Below, piece after piece: positions 5,970 to 7,784 of a stretch of 7,784 nt of DNA. This DNA is from an uncultured Akkermansia sp. (GTDB taxonomy: Bacteria; Verrucomicrobiota; Verrucomicrobiia; Verrucomicrobiales; Akkermansiaceae): positions 1 to 7,784 of the forward strand of contig CAAFXA010000232.1 of assembly GCA_900766865.1 (NCBI GenBank), written 5' to 3'. Every line of letters starts with the position of its first letter. Position 1 is the stretch's first letter. Below the pieces are notes generated by a model. The model was not told the origin of the DNA and did not search any database. It saw only the letters and a list, made by a program, of their open reading frames with translations. Position numbers and translations under genes: made by a program.

Positions 5970-6712
5970 GCCTGATTATCAGAAACCTGAGTGCGCGTGT
6001 GAAAGACGGCGCGCAGATATTGAATGGTATTAACCTCGAAATTCCCAAGGGCGAAGTACACGCCATCATGGGGCCCAACGGCTCCGGCAAAAGCACACTC
6101 TCCAAAGTGCTCTGCGGCCACCCGGACTACGAGGTCATCTCCGGCACGGCCGAGCTGGATGGTCAGGACCTTTTCTCCATGAGCGTGGACGAGCGCAGCC
6201 GCGCCGGTCTCTTCCTTGCCTTTCAGTACCCGGTAGAAGTGCCGGGGGTAACAAACGCCAACTTTATGCGTGCCGCTCTGCAGGCTCGCCTTCCCAAAGG
6301 CGAAGAGCTGGACGCCGTGAGTTTTTACAAAACCATGCGCAGCAAAATGGCAGCTCTGGGCATGGATACCAAGTTCACCGCACGCGCGGTTAACGAGGGA
6401 TTCTCCGGCGGCGAGAAAAAGCGTAACGACGTGCTGCAGATGATGATGCTGGAACCCAGCTACGCCATTCTGGATGAAACGGACAGCGGACTGGATGTGG
6501 ACGCTCTGCGAATCGTCTCCGACGGAGTGAACGCCATGCGAGCGCCCTTCCGCAGTTTCCTGGTCATCACCCACTACAAGCGCCTGCTGGACTACATCAA
6601 ACCGGATGTGGTGCATGTGCTTTACAAGGGCCAGATTGTACGCACTGCCGGCTACGAGCTGGTGGAGCACATCGAGCAGAATGGCTTTGACTTCCTGAAA
6701 GCTGAGGAGTGA
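5966..6712 (+). CDS. sufC: SufC, Fe-S cluster assembly ATPase
   Basis: A 248-aa soluble ABC-type ATPase that binds SufB and SufD to form the SufBC2D scaffold on which Fe-S clusters are built in the cytoplasm. Walker A is G-P-N-G-S-G-K-S-T (36-44), the Q-loop Gln87 (F-Q-Y-P), the signature S-G-G-E-K-K-R-N (147-154), Walker [13 protein letters not shown] (166-177) with Glu171, and the switch His203 (I-T-H-Y). Length and motifs are fully typical, and D-E-T-D-S-G-L-D is characteristic of SufC among ABC proteins. The start ATG overlaps the regulator's stop, with no SD before it, so translation probably depends on termination and re-initiation after the Fur-like gene. It joins sufB through a TGATG overlap. 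Confidence 0.97.
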   Translation: MSLIIRNLSARVKDGAQILNGINLEIPKGEVHAIMGPNGSGKSTLSKVLCGHPDYEVISGTAELDGQDLFSMSVDERSRAGLFLAFQYPVEVPGVTNANFMRAALQARLPKGEELDAVSFYKTMRSKMAALGMDTKFTARAVNEGFSGGEKKRNDVLQMMMLEPSYAILDETDSGLDVDALRIVSDGVNAMRAPFRSFLVITHYKRLLDYIKPDVVHVLYKGQIVRTAGYELVEHIEQNGFDFLKAEE

Positions 6713-7784
6713 TGGACGAGACACCCTTCCAGATAGACACTCGCGGCGAGTTTTCCTTCCCGGAAAATCACAAGTTCGATGCCGGTTTCGGCCTGACCGA
6801 AGCTACCATTGATTACATCTGCGATGCCAAGGGCGAACCGGACTGGGTGCGCCAGTTCCGCAAGGACGCGCTCAGGAAATTCAATGAAATGCCCATGCCC
6901 ACTCACTGGGCTCCGGAAGGCATCAAGGATTTGGATTTCGACAAAATCCGCTACTACCTCTCCCATGGCACAATGCCGTACAAAGATTGGGAAGATGTGC
7001 CGGACGACGTAAAGCGCACCTTTGAGCGCCTCGGCGTACCGGAGCAGGAACGCGCATTCCTCGCCGGTGTGGATGCCCAGTATGACTCCGAAACCGCCTA
7101 CAACAACATGCGCGAGGAGCTCAGCAAGCAGGGCGTCATCTTCGTGAACTCCACAGAGGGTCTGAAAGAATACGAGCATATTTTCCGCCCCTGGTTCGGC
7201 AAGGTCATCCCCGTGAGCGACAATAAGTTCTCCGCGCTCAACCATGCAGCCTTCTCCGGCGGCTCTTTCATCTATGTTCCGAAAGGTGTAAAGGTGGCGC
7301 AGCCGCTGCAAGCCTACTTCCGCATCAACTCCGAGAGCATGGGGCAGTTTGAGCGCACACTCATCATTGCAGATGAAGGGGCAGAGCTCATGTACATGGA
7401 GGGTTGCACCGCGCCCAAGTACGACAGTGCCACCTTACACTCCGGCGTGGTGGAACTGGTTGCTCTCAAGGGAGCCAAGATTCAGTATGTCACTGTTCAG
7501 AACTGGGCCACCAATGTGTACAATCTCGTGATTCAGCGAGGCCTTGCCATGGAGGATGCCGAAATCCGCTGGATTGACTGCAACCTGGGCTCCGGGCTCA
7601 CCATGAAGTACCCCGCCGTGGTGCTACAGGGTCGCCGCGCCCGTGGCGAGGTGGTCAGCATCTCGCTGGCTCACAGCGGCCAGCTGCAGGACACAGGCGC
7701 CCGCATGATTCATGCAGCCCCCGAAACCACCTCGAATATCGTGGCCAAGTCCATTTCCGTGGGCGAGGGCCGTGCCAGCTACCG
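6712..7784 (+). CDS. sufB: SufB, Fe-S cluster scaffold protein (3' end beyond the window)
   Basis: The first 357 residues of SufB; family members are about 460-495 aa, so roughly 110-130 residues are missing at the right edge. SufB is the core scaffold of SufBC2D that receives sulfur from the SufS/SufE or SufU pathway. Family landmarks are an N-terminal region with E-P-D-W-V-R-Q-F-R (42-50) and H-W-A-P (65-68), then the beta-helix core with [11 protein letters not shown] (183-193), Y-M-E-G-C-T-A-P (228-235, Cys232 in the conserved E-G-C-(S/T)-A-P motif), V-Q-N-W (262-265), T-M-K-Y-P (297-301) and D-T-G-A-R-M-I-H (327-334). The C-terminal catalytic Cys region is outside the window. The ATG shares its A with the sufC stop (TGATG); GAGGAG at 6704-6709 is a possible but very close SD. 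Confidence 0.97.
   Translation, partial: MDETPFQIDTRGEFSFPENHKFDAGFGLTEATIDYICDAKGEPDWVRQFRKDALRKFNEMPMPTHWAPEGIKDLDFDKIRYYLSHGTMPYKDWEDVPDDVKRTFERLGVPEQERAFLAGVDAQYDSETAYNNMREELSKQGVIFVNSTEGLKEYEHIFRPWFGKVIPVSDNKFSALNHAAFSGGSFIYVPKGVKVAQPLQAYFRINSESMGQFERTLIIADEGAELMYMEGCTAPKYDSATLHSGVVELVALKGAKIQYVTVQNWATNVYNLVIQRGLAMEDAEIRWIDCNLGSGLTMKYPAVVLQGRRARGEVVSISLAHSGQLQDTGARMIHAAPETTSNIVAKSISVGEGRASY

Noticed and set aside
5918..6724. A 268-codon open frame on the minus strand opposite sufC, and a 219-codon one (6652-7311) opposite sufB
   Set aside because: Both lie antisense to unmistakable sufC and sufB coding sequence, have no recognisable domains, no promoter or SD, and are explained by codon bias in GC-rich DNA.

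Overview
This 7.8 kb window looks like ordinary chromosomal DNA of a Gram-negative (diderm) bacterium with a GC content in the mid-50s. An LptF/LptG-type permease implies an outer membrane with LPS. The gene content, the -35 element TTGC(T/A)(T/A), and the general feel of the proteins fit Verrucomicrobiota, perhaps Akkermansia-like. That placement is an inference without database support. I see no mobile elements, phage genes, CRISPR array, tRNA or rRNA, and no intergenic stretch longer than about 170 bp.

Layout. (1) 96-1115, plus strand: an exported ankyrin-repeat protein with its own promoter and a C-terminal coiled coil encoded by an exact 21-bp tandem repeat. (2) 1145-3947, minus strand: an apparent operon in the order metallophosphoesterase, LptG/LptF-like permease, HAD phosphatase; the last two overlap by ATGA. 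It has a promoter at 3961-3989. (3) 4079-5335, minus strand: argJ (arginine biosynthesis), closed by a strong intrinsic terminator at 4022-4060. (4) 5505 to the right edge, plus strand: a Fur-family regulator overlapping sufC, which abuts sufB (cut by the window end). This is the start of a SUF iron-sulfur cluster assembly operon, and sufD and sufS probably follow outside the window.

The most interesting item is the Fur-like regulator. It is translationally coupled to sufC-sufB, has lost the usual structural-zinc CxxC, and carries a C-R-F-C-P motif whose second Cys sits where PerR has the Asp ligand of its sensing site. That makes it a candidate iron, heme, Fe-S or redox sensor dedicated to Fe-S cluster biogenesis. 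Secondary points are three near-identical promoters (CTTGC(T/A)(T/A), then 17 bp, then TATAA(T/G)), two of which leave almost no 5' leader, and an LptG-like protein with about 75 extra N-terminal residues holding two added membrane segments.

The SUF and ArgJ genes are housekeeping functions. The ankyrin protein and the phosphoesterase/HAD pair have general families but no assignable substrate.
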